64,000 bases of DNA from UBA1479 sp963976055. Lineage in GTDB: Bacteria > Pseudomonadota > Alphaproteobacteria > Rhodospirillales > Casp-alpha2. The DNA lies in the NCBI GenBank assembly GCA_963976055.1, contig CAXBJB010000007.1, positions 248,001-312,000 on the forward strand, in the 5' to 3' direction. A program made the position numbers and the translations under genes. Under the pieces are notes generated by a model, which saw only the letters and a list, made by a program, of their open reading frames with translations, made no database searches and was not told the origin of the DNA. The stretch's first letter is position 1. Every line of letters starts with the position of its first letter. Of this stretch, positions 16,411 through 25,518 are shown one piece after another.

Positions 16411-17469
16411 CTAGTGCAGGACGGTCAGCAGGCCGGGAAGGCGGATGACGTCGGCCCCAGCCACGTCGGCCAGGGCAGCGACCACGGCGGCCGGGTCGTC
16501 CAGGCGGTAATTGCCGCTGACCCGGAGCCTGCGCAGGCGCTCCGTGGCCAGGACCACCCGGTCCTTGTGGTGGCGGGAGAGCCGCGCCATGACCTCGGCC
16601 AGTGGCCGGTCGTGGAACACGAAGCGGCCGTCGAGCCAGGCAAAGGCCGTCTGCGGCGCGCGCGCGGCACTACCCGCGTGTCCCGCGGTCACGGTCACGC
16701 CCTCGCCGGGGGTCAGGTCCACGGGCGTGCCGCCGTCGTCGCTGGTCACCCGCACATGACCGCGTCGTACGCGGACCTCCGCATCCCCGCCTTGTAGCGT
16801 GACGGAAAAGGCCGTGCCGACGACACGGGTCAGAGACCGCCCGGCCGCGACCTCGAACGGCCGGATGGTATCGGGCCGCACGTCGAAGAAGGCCTCGCCC
16901 CGGACCAGTTCGACCCGGCGCTTGTCGGCATCGAAGGAAACGTTGACGGCGCTTTCCGCGTTCAGCACCACCACCGATCCGTCGGGCAGGGGCACTTTCG
17001 TGCGCTGCCCCGTTTCCGTCCCATGGTCGGCCGGTGGCTGGAACGGATTGCCGCCGCTCAGATGGCCCAGGCCGACGGCCAGAACCAGGACGGCGGCCAG
17101 GGCCAGCGCCGGGCGCAAAGCGGCCCGGCGGCGGGCGGGGCGGGGCGGGGTCGCGGGCGCCTGGGTTTCCAGGGCATGGGCGAATTCCGGCGAGGCCCAA
17201 AGCCCGGCCACGCGCTCATAGGCGCGGGCATTGGCCGGATGGGCGGCGCGCCAGACCTCGAAGGTGTGCGCCTCGCCCGACGTTATCGTTCCCGACTGAC
17301 GGCGCGTGAACCAATCCAGGGCCTCGGTCATGGCCGCGTCGTGGTCGGGATTTTCGTCGTCATGGGTCATGGTGATGCGTCGCGGGTTGCCGTCCGCGGA
17401 TGACGGCGCGGACATAGATGAGACGGATGAGGGGACGGGTTCTCCCAAAGGGTCCTTGCGGAGGCTCAT
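16411..17469 (-). CDS. FecR-family anti-sigma/sigma-regulator
   Basis: The 352-residue protein has an N-terminal cytoplasmic part with the DUF4880 segment EALDWFTRRQSGTITSGEAHTFEVWRAAHPANARAYERV. One membrane helix follows (about residues 125-142, LALAAVLVLAVGLGHL), then a periplasmic FecR domain (KVPLPDGSVVVLNAESAVNV) and a C-terminal STN-binding region. It transmits the receptor signal to the ECF sigma factor. The ATG overlaps the sigma stop (ATGA), so translation is coupled. A second ATG at residue 34 is a possible alternative start, and the first 33 residues look disordered. Confidence 0.9.
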   Translation of the reverse strand: MSLRKDPLGEPVPSSVSSMSAPSSADGNPRRITMTHDDENPDHDAAMTEALDWFTRRQSGTITSGEAHTFEVWRAAHPANARAYERVAGLWASPEFAHALETQAPATPPRPARRRAALRPALALAAVLVLAVGLGHLSGGNPFQPPADHGTETGQRTKVPLPDGSVVVLNAESAVNVSFDADKRRVELVRGEAFFDVRPDTIRPFEVAAGRSLTRVVGTAFSVTLQGGDAEVRVRRGHVRVTSDDGGTPVDLTPGEGVTVTAGHAGSAARAPQTAFAWLDGRFVFHDRPLAEVMARLSRHHKDRVVLATERLRRLRVSGNYRLDDPAAVVAALADVAGADVIRLPGLLTVLH

Positions 17470-17993
17470 GTCTTGTCTCCGTCATCCAGGGAAGCAAGAC
17501 AGCAGGCCAAGGCGGCGCGGATATCGTTGTAGACCGTGTTTTCCGACACGCCCAGGCGGCGCGCGATCTCGGGATAGGTCAGGCCCTCCAGGCGCGATAG
17601 CATGAGGGCTTGGCGCGCGCGTTCAGGGACAGCGGCCAGGGCACCCTCGACCCGGTTCAGGCATTGGGCGTCCATGACCGCCGTTTCCTGGGTCGGCTGG
17701 GGGGCGGCGATGGTGTCGGCGGCGCCGTCGGGGACTTCGGACATGAAGGTGCCGCGCAGGCGTTCACGGCGCAGGTGATCGAGGGCGAGATTGCGCGCGG
17801 TCTGGTACAGGAACGCCTGCAGGTGGGGCACCGGGCGCTCGCGGGCCGCCTTGGCGACACGCAGATAGGCGTCGTGGGCGAGATCTTCCGAAGTGTGCAG
17901 GCAGCCCACCATACGGTACAGCGTGCCGATCAGCGCGCGCCGCTGGGCCTGGAATATCTGAGTCAGAAGGTCGCGTTGGCTGTCCGTCGCCAT
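17466..17993 (-). CDS. FecI-like ECF sigma factor
   Basis: The product shows sigma region 2 (LIGTLYRMVGCLHTSEDLAHDAYLRV) and region 4 (LEGLTYPEIARRLGVSENTVYNDIRAAL) with no region 3, as in ECF factors. I place the start at 17993 (MATDSQRD, 175 residues) instead of 18044, because the longer form would put the Fur box against the start codon and add an odd His/Lys-rich N-terminus. It should direct transcription of the adjacent TonB receptor when iron is low and ligand is bound. Confidence 0.9.
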   Translation of the reverse strand: MATDSQRDLLTQIFQAQRRALIGTLYRMVGCLHTSEDLAHDAYLRVAKAARERPVPHLQAFLYQTARNLALDHLRRERLRGTFMSEVPDGAADTIAAPQPTQETAVMDAQCLNRVEGALAAVPERARQALMLSRLEGLTYPEIARRLGVSENTVYNDIRAALACCLASLDDGDKT

Positions 17994-18046
17994 GTCGGCC
18001 CCGCAGGTGGAATGATTGGCGCCGCCCTTTCGGTGTCGGCTCAACT

Positions 18047-18065
18047 GCGATTGATTATCATTATC
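18047..18065 (-). promoter_or_regulatory. Fur box upstream of fecI-like gene
   Basis: On the minus strand the sequence is GATAATGATAATCAATCGC, matching 16 of 19 positions of the classical Fur consensus, including the first 14 in a row. It lies 53 nt upstream of the chosen sigma start. Iron-dependent repression of the whole signalling operon follows from this placement. Confidence 0.8.
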
Positions 18066-18363
18066 TTTCGTGCGGGGCCAGAATGAATTCCCGACGGCGT
18101 CCGCCCGCAGGTTTCGCTGATGCCGCCCAGCATGCCGGACCGAGTTCGAGGACTTGGTTTTTTCTCAGAAAGTGCCTGATTGCCACTGAAAACCATCTAT
18201 TTTTGCTTAATTAATGGTCAAATGCGCGGCGGCGCATCAGGCTGCATGAATATGTCGCATTAATGTCAATTGGCTGTAGCCAACGGGTATGCGCCTGTGC
18301 AAAATCGCACTCAATAAATAAATTTGCCTACTACGCCTAACCACGCCAACAGGGAGAATTTTC
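18066..18363. other. Divergent intergenic region, fecI-like to TRAP operon
   Basis: These roughly 300 bases must hold the promoters of both the iron-signalling operon and the TRAP operon. The part after about 18180 is AT-rich (TTTTTGCTTAATTAATGG, AATAAATAAATTTGCC). I see no clear palindrome for a TRAP regulator. The only identified site is the Fur box at its left edge. Confidence 0.5.
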
Positions 18364-19464
18364 ATGAAAAGACGTGAGTTCCTTAAAAAATCCGCAGTCG
18401 CCGGTGCCGCCGGCGCGGCTGCCGTGACGCTTGCCAAGCCTGCTCTGTCGCAGGGCCGCAAGGAGATGATCATCGTCTCCACCTGGCCGCGCGACTTCCC
18501 GGGCCTTGGTCTCAGCGCGCAGCGCCTTGCCGCCCGCATCCCGGTCCTGACCGACGGCCGCATTCAGGTCAAATACTTCGCCTCCGGTGAACGCGTCGGC
18601 GCTTTCGATTCGTTCGACGAAGTGGCCTCGGGCAATTCCCAGGCCTACATCGGCGCCGACTACTACTGGAAAGGCAAGCACCCGGGCTGGGCCTATTTCA
18701 CCGCCGTTCCGTTCGGCTTTGCCTATGCGGAAATGGACGCCTGGATGAAGTACGGCGGCGGCCAGCAGCTGCATGACGAACTTGCAGCCGGATTCGGCAT
18801 CAAGGGCTTCCCCTGCGGCAACACGGGTTGCCAGATGGGCGGCTGGTTCAACAAGGAAATCAATTCCGCGGCCGACTTCAAGGGCCTGAAGATGCGTATC
18901 CCGGGCCTGGGCGGCGACGTGCTGGCCAAGCTGGGCGCCTCGACCGTGTCCCTGCCGGGCAGCCAGATCTATGAAAACCTGGTTTCCGGCGCCATTCAGG
19001 CGACCGAGTGGGTCGGCCCCTACAACGACTACTTCATGAAGTTTTATGAAGCGGCCAAGTTCTACTACTATCCGGGCATGCATGAGCCGGCTTCCCAGCT
19101 GCACATGGGCATGAACAAGAAGTGGTGGGACGGCCTGTCGAAGACGGACCAGGCGATCATCGAAGCCGCCTGCCATGAAGAAAACTCCCATCAGATGGCG
19201 GAAACCAACGCCAACAACGGGACGTACCTGAACAAGCTGATCAACGATCACGGCGTCAAGGTGCGTGCCTTCAACGACGACGTGTACGACGCCTTCGGCA
19301 AGGCCGCCGAAGAAGTCTTCGCCGAAGTGCAGGCGCACAGCCCGCTGGCCAAGAAGATCCACGAAAGCTTCCTGACCTCGCGTGCCGACCTCGGCCGTTG
19401 GATGATCCTGGCCGACTCCGGCTACATCAACCAGCGCAACCGCGTCCTGGGCATCAAGGTCTAA
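18364..19464 (+). CDS. TRAP transporter substrate-binding protein (DctP family)
   Basis: The 366-residue protein starts with a Tat-type signal (KRREFLKKSAVAGAAGAAAV), so it is probably exported folded. The mature part is a DctP-like binding protein (PGLGLSAQRLAARIPVLTDGRIQVKYFASGE, GLKMRIPGLGGDVLAKLG, the conserved Arg in MRIPG, ATEWVGPYNDYFMKFYEAAKFYYYPGMHEP). The W-x-P-x-x-D layout and MHEP resemble the TakP branch, which binds 2-oxo acids or lactate with a cation; this is by analogy only. It heads an operon with dctQ- and dctM-like genes. Confidence 0.93.
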   Translation: MKRREFLKKSAVAGAAGAAAVTLAKPALSQGRKEMIIVSTWPRDFPGLGLSAQRLAARIPVLTDGRIQVKYFASGERVGAFDSFDEVASGNSQAYIGADYYWKGKHPGWAYFTAVPFGFAYAEMDAWMKYGGGQQLHDELAAGFGIKGFPCGNTGCQMGGWFNKEINSAADFKGLKMRIPGLGGDVLAKLGASTVSLPGSQIYENLVSGAIQATEWVGPYNDYFMKFYEAAKFYYYPGMHEPASQLHMGMNKKWWDGLSKTDQAIIEAACHEENSHQMAETNANNGTYLNKLINDHGVKVRAFNDDVYDAFGKAAEEVFAEVQAHSPLAKKIHESFLTSRADLGRWMILADSGYINQRNRVLGIKV

Positions 19465-19485
19465 TTGCCCGCATAACCGGGTATT

Positions 19486-19519
19486 AAGGTGGGACGGGGT
19501 ATGACCCCGTCCCATCCTT
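19486..19519 (+). terminator. Intra-operon hairpin between dctP and dctQ
   Basis: GGGACGGGGT (19491-19500) and ACCCCGTCCC (19504-19513) form a perfect 10-bp stem around ATG, extended by AAGG/CCTT with one bulge. No T-run follows, so full termination is unlikely. It could protect the upstream binding-protein mRNA or attenuate transcription, giving more binding protein than permease. Confidence 0.6.
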
Positions 19520-19570
19520 ATCCGCCCGGACTTGTTCTTGTGGGGAATTGGGACAAGGGATTGCCAGTTT

Positions 19571-20611
19571 ATGGCCGCCGAACACATGACTATTGACGCC
19601 ACCGGCGGGGGTGTTTCGCCCGAGGTGTCGCCGCGCACGACCATTGCCGTCCGATTTTTCGGCTGGGCGATGCTGTCCGCGCTGCTTGTTTTCTTGATCA
19701 ATAACTATCTCACCTTCTGGCACGGCTGGCCGGGTGAGGGGGCCGCGCTGCAACTCGGCTTGCACGGCGCCGCGACCGAATCGTCGCCGCTGGCCTGGGT
19801 GCAGTTGCTGGCCTATGTCGCCGGCATCGCCGCCGCGGCGATCTATACGGTAAAAAGCTGTTCGCGCACCCTGCGCCAGGACAGCCAGTGCATTTCCGAC
19901 TTCAACGCGCTGTTGATCCGCATGGCTTATTTCGCCGTGCTGTATATCGGCGTGGTCGATGCCGTTCTGTCGTTCATGCGGGTCGAGGGCCTGCTGCCCG
20001 CCGTGTTCGGCGATGCGCTTGCGCTGGAACTCGGCAAGTCGCAGTTTCGCGGCCCTTATGTCCACCTGCCGCTGACCGCGGCCGCCATGGTCACGGCGTT
20101 TTTTACGCGCACGCTGGGCTTTACCTGGCTGGCGCTGCTGATCGTCATCGCCGAACTGCTGATCGTCATCACCCGATTCATCTTTTCCTACGAACAGGTG
20201 TTCATGGGCGACCTCGTGCGGTTCTGGTACGCGGCCCTGTTCCTGTTCGCCAGCGCCTATACGTTGATCGAGGAAGGCCATGTGCGGGTTGACGTGTTCT
20301 ACGCCGCCTTCAATTCCCGGCGCAAAGGGATGGTCAACGCCCTCGGCTCGGTGTTCCTGGGGATCACGCTCTGCTGGGTCATTTTGATCGTCGGCATGGG
20401 CGGCAAGAACGCGGTGATCAATTCGCCGGTCCTGACCTGGGAAACGACCCAGACCGGGTTCTCCATGTACGTGAAGTACATGATGGCGGGCTTCTTGGCT
20501 GTGTTCGCCATTTCCATGATGATTCAGTTCGTCAGCTACATGATGGACGCCGTCGCGGACATCCGGGATGAGCCCGGCGGCCGCGATCATTCAAGCCACA
20601 CGATCCAGTAA
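19571..20611 (+). CDS. TRAP transporter small permease (DctQ family), extended
   Basis: The 346-residue protein is longer than typical DctQ (about 160-200). The C-terminal half holds the DctQ core with membrane helices and EEGHVRVDVFYAAFNSRRKGMVN, the family's conserved loop. The N-terminal half adds several helices (SALLVFLINNYLTFW, QLLAYVAGIAAAAIYTV). Such long small permeases go with TakP-type systems. The start at 19571 is chosen over 19532 because of the nearby AAGGGA site. It is 20 nt before the large permease. Confidence 0.88.
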   Translation: MAAEHMTIDATGGGVSPEVSPRTTIAVRFFGWAMLSALLVFLINNYLTFWHGWPGEGAALQLGLHGAATESSPLAWVQLLAYVAGIAAAAIYTVKSCSRTLRQDSQCISDFNALLIRMAYFAVLYIGVVDAVLSFMRVEGLLPAVFGDALALELGKSQFRGPYVHLPLTAAAMVTAFFTRTLGFTWLALLIVIAELLIVITRFIFSYEQVFMGDLVRFWYAALFLFASAYTLIEEGHVRVDVFYAAFNSRRKGMVNALGSVFLGITLCWVILIVGMGGKNAVINSPVLTWETTQTGFSMYVKYMMAGFLAVFAISMMIQFVSYMMDAVADIRDEPGGRDHSSHTIQ

Positions 20612-20631
20612 GCGACAGGGGCCGCTACTCA

Positions 20632-23295
20632 ATGGAACTCGTCTTCCTCGTCATTCTCATGATCACCATGGCCTATGCGCTGGGTGTGGGCTTTCCGGTC
20701 GCCTTCGCGCTGCCGGGTTCGGCCATCATCACGATTACCTTGGCGGCCCTTTGCGGCTGGCTGTTCGCGGGCAATGTGGACGCCTACTTCGCCCAGGGCG
20801 GGGCGTGGCAATGGCTCAGCGCCGGCGTCACCAACTTCCGCGGCGTCTATTGGGAGGCCGAACGAGACACCCTGATCGCCATTCCGTTGTTCATCTTCAT
20901 GGGGATCATGCTGCAGCGCTCGAAACTGGCCGAAGACCTGCTGGTCACCATGGCGCAGTTGTTCGGGCCGGTGCCGGGCGGGCTGGGGATTTCGGTGATT
21001 TTCGTCGGCGCCCTCCTGGCCGCGACGACGGGCATCGTCGGCGCCACCGTCGTCGCCATGGGGTTGATTTCGTTGCCGGCGATGATGCGCAACAAATACG
21101 CCAATTCCCTGTCGACCGGCACCATCGCCGCGTCGGGCACCCTGGGGCAGATCATCCCGCCGTCCATCGTGCTGATCATTCTGGCGGACCAGCTTGCCAG
21201 CGCCGTCGATCAGGCATCGACCACGCGCAAGGAGTTGTTCAAGGAATCGACCGGCGATCTGCTGATGCCGTCGGGCTTCGACGTGACCTCGACCAGCGCC
21301 GGTGAAATGTTCCTCGGCGCCTTCGTGCCGGGCTTGGTTCTGGTCAGCTTGTACATGGCCTACGTCCTGATTTTAGCCTTTTTCAAGCCAAAAATGGCGC
21401 CCGCCGTGCATCGTGAGGGGGCTTTCGACCGCGCGTTCATGGTCAAGGTGTTCGTCACCCTGGTGCCGCCGTTGACCCTGATCTTCCTGGTCCTGGGCTC
21501 CATCATCACTGGCGTTGCGACGGTCAACCAGGCCGGCGCCATCGGCGCGGCGGGGGCCTTGATCATGGGTGGCTACCGCCTGCGCGACGGCCACAGAAAC
21601 GCCTATTACCCGGCGATCATCGCCCTGGTGTCCCTGGTCGCGCTCGCGGTCATCAGCACGTATTTCAAGATCAACATCAAGGCGATCAATACCGACTTCG
21701 ACAGGGTCGGTCTGGTGCTTGGCCTGATCTTCACGGCGACGCTGATCTTTTCCATCGGCTGGAGCGGTTGGCGGGCGTTGAAGATCGAAGACACGCTGCA
21801 AGACGTGATGGTTGAAACCGCCAAGACCACGGCCCTTGTGTTCATCATCCTGATCGGCGCCGCCATGCTGACCGCCGCGTTCCGCGCGTTCGGCGGCGAG
21901 GAACTGGTGCGCGAATTCTTGACCGGCATACCCGGCGGGTTCTGGGCTCAGTTCACCATCGTGATGCTGGTCATCTTCATCATGGGGTTCTTCCTGGACT
22001 TCATCGAAATCGCCGTCGTGGTGGTGCCCATCGTGGCGCCGATCCTGCTCATGGACCCCTCGGCCAACGTCACCGCCGTCTGGCTGGGTGTGATGATCGG
22101 CCTCAACATTCAGACCTCGTTCCTGACACCGCCCTTCGGTTTCGCCCTGTTCTATCTGCGCGGTGTCGCCCCGCCCAGCGTGTCGACCGTCCAGATGTAC
22201 AAGGGCGTGGTGCCGTTCATCTGTCTGCAATTGCTCGCGCTTGTCATCGTCGGCCTGACGCCGCAGTTGGTGAACTATCTGCCGCAGCGTGTGAGCCTGA
22301 CCTCGGAAACGGCGCCGCCGCCGCGCAACCCGGCATTGTCGTCCTGCGTGCAGGATCATCTGTTCAAGGTCTATGACGCCAAGGGCGACGTCCTGCGCGC
22401 CGCCATCGCCAAGGCCAGGACGCTCGATCTGTCGCCGCTTCCCGGCGAACTGCGCGGCGACCTGAAGAGCAGCTTCGACAAGGCGGAAAAGACGTTCGAT
22501 CTGGTCGCCAAAATCCGCGCGACGCAAAAGATCATCGACGAGGCCACGCCGGGGTACCTGCCGCTGCATGTGGAGGTGCGCGAAACCCAGCGTCAGGCAC
22601 GCCGCTTGAAGGAAGAGGTCAAGTACCTGCAGACGACCATCCGCCAACTCCCCCGGAACGAGCGGAGCGAGGCGCGGAAGGAAAAACTGGAGGCAAAGAT
22701 CGAGGAACTGCGGGCCGAGATCAAAGTCTACGAAGCCAAGGTTCCCGACAACTGGCGGGCGGATCACGCGGCCTTCGCCAAGCTGCAAAAGGCGGAGACG
22801 CTTGCCATCCGGCTGTATGAACGCAACGTCGATGGCGCCTATGAGCCGCTCCAGGAGGTCACCAAGGTGATCGCCGGAGCGGATGCCCTGGCAGCGCTTG
22901 GCAAGGACCTGGCGGGCCTGCCTGCCGCCGTCACCGGCGCGGCCGATGGCGAAAAGGCGATGGACGCGGTCAACGCGGTCGAGAAGGTGATGCGCGAGGT
23001 GCCGGGCACCCGCGCAATCCAGAAACCTTTGGCGGACGCCCGCCGCGCCATGCGCGGCGACAAGCCCGACGTGGAAAAATCACTGAAGGCCCTGGCCGAT
23101 GCCCAGGCGGCATACGACAACGACATTGCCTGGCGCAAGAAGGCGGCGGCGGAACTCAGCGCGGGGCTTGCCGAATACGAACAGGCGATCCGCATGAACA
23201 TCGGCCTGCGTCAGCAGCCGAAGCTGTCCAGGGAGCAGGCCCTCGACGTCGCCGCCTGCATGGCCAATCCGCGCGATCTGACGCTGCACTTCTAG
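20632..23295 (+). CDS. TRAP transporter large permease (DctM family) with long cytoplasmic-type C-terminal domain
   Basis: The 887-residue protein has the DctM core in residues 1 to about 555, with GATVVAMGLISLPAMMRNKYANSLSTGTIAASGTLGQIIPPSIVLI, and extra helices at about 325-385. The remaining 330 residues are soluble, charged and helical, with a coiled coil at about 650-703 (RRLKEEVKYLQTTIRQL) and Ala-rich helices. Ordinary DctM proteins end near residue 430-450, so this tail is unusual. It follows the small permease by 20 nt and is followed after 22 nt by an EamA gene. The tail might couple the transporter to a partner; this is inference. Confidence 0.9.
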   Translation: MELVFLVILMITMAYALGVGFPVAFALPGSAIITITLAALCGWLFAGNVDAYFAQGGAWQWLSAGVTNFRGVYWEAERDTLIAIPLFIFMGIMLQRSKLAEDLLVTMAQLFGPVPGGLGISVIFVGALLAATTGIVGATVVAMGLISLPAMMRNKYANSLSTGTIAASGTLGQIIPPSIVLIILADQLASAVDQASTTRKELFKESTGDLLMPSGFDVTSTSAGEMFLGAFVPGLVLVSLYMAYVLILAFFKPKMAPAVHREGAFDRAFMVKVFVTLVPPLTLIFLVLGSIITGVATVNQAGAIGAAGALIMGGYRLRDGHRNAYYPAIIALVSLVALAVISTYFKINIKAINTDFDRVGLVLGLIFTATLIFSIGWSGWRALKIEDTLQDVMVETAKTTALVFIILIGAAMLTAAFRAFGGEELVREFLTGIPGGFWAQFTIVMLVIFIMGFFLDFIEIAVVVVPIVAPILLMDPSANVTAVWLGVMIGLNIQTSFLTPPFGFALFYLRGVAPPSVSTVQMYKGVVPFICLQLLALVIVGLTPQLVNYLPQRVSLTSETAPPPRNPALSSCVQDHLFKVYDAKGDVLRAAIAKARTLDLSPLPGELRGDLKSSFDKAEKTFDLVAKIRATQKIIDEATPGYLPLHVEVRETQRQARRLKEEVKYLQTTIRQLPRNERSEARKEKLEAKIEELRAEIKVYEAKVPDNWRADHAAFAKLQKAETLAIRLYERNVDGAYEPLQEVTKVIAGADALAALGKDLAGLPAAVTGAADGEKAMDAVNAVEKVMREVPGTRAIQKPLADARRAMRGDKPDVEKSLKALADAQAAYDNDIAWRKKAAAELSAGLAEYEQAIRMNIGLRQQPKLSREQALDVAACMANPRDLTLHF

Positions 23296-23317
23296 ATTAG
23301 GTCGGAGGCAGCCCATC

Positions 23318-24169
23318 ATGCCGCCGGTCCTGAGGGCAGCACTCTGGATGCTGGGGACGCTGACGTCCCTGGCGCTCATGGCCATCGCCGGGCGCGAACT
23401 GTCGGCGGAATTGTCGACCCTGCAGATTCTGTTTTTCCGCAGCGCCATCGGCTTGGTGATTATTCTGGCCGTGATCTGGCGGGCGGGCCGGCACCATCTG
23501 GCGACCCTTCAGCCGGGCCTGCAGGTCCTGCGCAACGTCGCTCATTACATCGGACAGTTCGGCTGGTTCTACGGCATTTCCTTGCTGCCGCTGGCTCAGG
23601 TCTTCGCGCTGGAATTCACCATGCCGGTCTGGGCCACGCTGCTGGCCCCGCTGCTGCTGAAGGAACAGATCACGCCCAGGCGGGCCCTGGTCGTGGCCAT
23701 CGGCTTCGCCGGCATCCTGATCGTCGTGCGCCCCGGCCTGGTGACGATCAGCCCGGCCGCCCTGGCGGTCCTGATGGCGGCCGTCGGATACGCCTTCGCC
23801 TATACTCTGACCAAGAAGCTGACACGCACGGATACGGCGCTTACCATCGTGTTTTACATGTGCCTGGTGCAGTTGCCGCTCGGCCTCATTCCGTCATTGT
23901 TCGATTGGGTCAATCCTTCGGCCGCCATGTGGCCCTGGATCATGGCGGTCAGCGTCACCGGTCTTAGCGCCCATTACTGCCTTGCCTGCGCCTTTTCCGA
24001 GGCCGACGCCATCGTCGTCGTGCCCATGGAATTCCTGCGCCTGCCGCTGATCGCGGTTGCCGGGTTGCTGTTCTATGGAGAACCCTTGGACCCCTGGGTC
24101 TTGGCTGGCGCCGCCGTGATCTTCGCGGGAAATTTCCTCAACATCCTGGGGGAACGCAGGGGTTCTTAG
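23318..24169 (+). CDS. EamA/DMT-family transporter
   Basis: The 283-residue protein has about ten hydrophobic helices in two EamA repeats, with ELSTLQILFFRSAIGLVIIL and a second-repeat ending VLAGAAVIFAGNFLNILGERR. The family exports amino acids or other metabolites. GGAGG precedes the ATG, and the gene follows dctM by only 22 nt, so it is probably in the TRAP operon, perhaps exporting a product of the imported substrate. Confidence 0.9.
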   Translation: MPPVLRAALWMLGTLTSLALMAIAGRELSAELSTLQILFFRSAIGLVIILAVIWRAGRHHLATLQPGLQVLRNVAHYIGQFGWFYGISLLPLAQVFALEFTMPVWATLLAPLLLKEQITPRRALVVAIGFAGILIVVRPGLVTISPAALAVLMAAVGYAFAYTLTKKLTRTDTALTIVFYMCLVQLPLGLIPSLFDWVNPSAAMWPWIMAVSVTGLSAHYCLACAFSEADAIVVVPMEFLRLPLIAVAGLLFYGEPLDPWVLAGAAVIFAGNFLNILGERRGS

Positions 24170-24336
24170 CGCGCAACCGCTCGGTGTCAGGCGGCATATT
24201 ATTGCACATTATTATTATTCCAGTGATGAAGGTCACAGCCCGAGGTGCTGCGTTTGCCCATTGTGGGTAAGGGTCATTGACCTATGCCGCGTATACGGCT
24301 GCGCTTGGGGGCAGGCAATAGAGCGAAGGTAATATC

Positions 24337-24555
24337 ATGAATAGACATGCCATCATTCAAGGTCCGCAATCGCCCAAAGATATCAAGGTACGTCAACGTC
24401 TTAGGGACGCAGGCCGCGACCTGGCGGAAGCCCTCGCCGAGCAGCAGACGGAGATGAGAAACCTTCAGGGAAACCTGAATTCCTTGGATGCGGCCCTTGA
24501 TCGCGTGTCCGATTCGATGGCGCGCGCGGCATCAATGGGGCACGGTGACGGCTGA
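24337..24555 (+). CDS. Small helical protein of unknown function
   Basis: The 72-residue protein is soluble and mostly helical. The middle (RDAGRDLAEALAEQQTEMRNLQGNLNSLDAALDRVSDSMARA) could form a coiled coil. A GAAGG site precedes the ATG. The 167-nt upstream gap has its own AT-rich part and a perfect palindrome GGTCATTGACC at 24272-24282, so it may be separately regulated. It ends 8 nt from the convergent pirin gene. No family recognised. Confidence 0.6.
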   Translation: MNRHAIIQGPQSPKDIKVRQRLRDAGRDLAEALAEQQTEMRNLQGNLNSLDAALDRVSDSMARAASMGHGDG

Positions 24556-24563
24556 CAGGCGCG

Positions 24564-25502
24564 CTACTCGGGCAGGGGAATGAACTCGGTCTCGCCGGGT
24601 ACTTTCGCGAACCGGCCGTTCTGCCAATCGTCCTTGGCCTGCTCGATGCGGGCGGATGAATGGGACACGAAATTCCAGAACATGAAACGGGGCTGGTTCG
24701 GCCGCGCATCGGCCGCGGTGTCGAGGGGAGCACCCCCCAGGACCATGACCTTGGCCGCCGTTTGTCCGGCGATGACCACATCCGAGCCTTCGCGGAAAAT
24801 CACCGTCTGTCCGGCCTGGAACGTCTGGCCGTCGATCGTCACCCGACCCTCGGCGACATGGGCCGCGCGTTCGGCATGGTCGGGCGGCAGGGTGAAGGCC
24901 GCCCCCGCCGCCAGGCGCAGATCGGCATAAAAGATCGGCGAGAAGAATTCCACGGGCGAGGTCCGCCCGGCCATGGTGCCGGCGATCAGCGCGACCTCCG
25001 CTCCGCCGTCCCGCCAGCGGGGCAGGGCGTCGGCCGGATAGTGCACGAAGGACGGCGCTGTCTCTTCGAAATCAATGGGCAGCGCCACCCAGGCCTGCAG
25101 GCCGAACAGCGGGCCGCCCGCGGCACGGACGTCGCCCGGGGTGCGTTCGGAATGGACGATGCCGCGGCCGGCGGTCATCCAGTTGATCTCGCCGGGCCGG
25201 ATCGCCTGATCGAAGCCCAGGCTGTCCTTGTGGCCGATCACGCCGTCGTACAGATAGGTAATGGTGGCGAGCCCGATATGCGGATGCGGGCGCACGTCGA
25301 TGCCCTGTCCCGGCTTGAACACCGCCGGGCCCATCTGGTCCAGGAACACGAAGGGGCCGACGCTGCGGCGGAGCGGCGACGGCAGTGACCGGCGCACGAT
25401 CAGCCCACCGATGTCGTGTTCCTTGGGCGTGACGACCAGGGCGACCGCGCCATCATTCGGCGCGTCCTTGCATTGCGGATCGTCGGCGGGCTGCCAGCTC
25501 AC
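24564..25502 (-). CDS. Pirin-family protein
   Basis: The cupin-type protein has the pirin N-terminal motif PHPHIGLATITYLYDG with metal-binding His, HSERTP, and the C-terminal cupin repeat ending FWNFVSHSSARIEQAKDDW. Pirins bind Fe and some have quercetinase activity; others modulate enzymes. I prefer the GTG at 25502 (312 residues, GGGGA 7 nt upstream) to the TTG at 25529, which lacks a site. It follows the AOR gene by 16 nt and is probably co-transcribed with it. Confidence 0.9.
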   Translation of the reverse strand: MSWQPADDPQCKDAPNDGAVALVVTPKEHDIGGLIVRRSLPSPLRRSVGPFVFLDQMGPAVFKPGQGIDVRPHPHIGLATITYLYDGVIGHKDSLGFDQAIRPGEINWMTAGRGIVHSERTPGDVRAAGGPLFGLQAWVALPIDFEETAPSFVHYPADALPRWRDGGAEVALIAGTMAGRTSPVEFFSPIFYADLRLAAGAAFTLPPDHAERAAHVAEGRVTIDGQTFQAGQTVIFREGSDVVIAGQTAAKVMVLGGAPLDTAADARPNQPRFMFWNFVSHSSARIEQAKDDWQNGRFAKVPGETEFIPLPE

Positions 25503-25518
25503 GTCCCGATCCCCGCCC

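Noticed and set aside
24272..24300. GGTCATTGACC and a nearby GTATAC as regulatory palindromes
   Set aside because: Short and isolated; the second is not a full palindrome, so no regulator family can be named.
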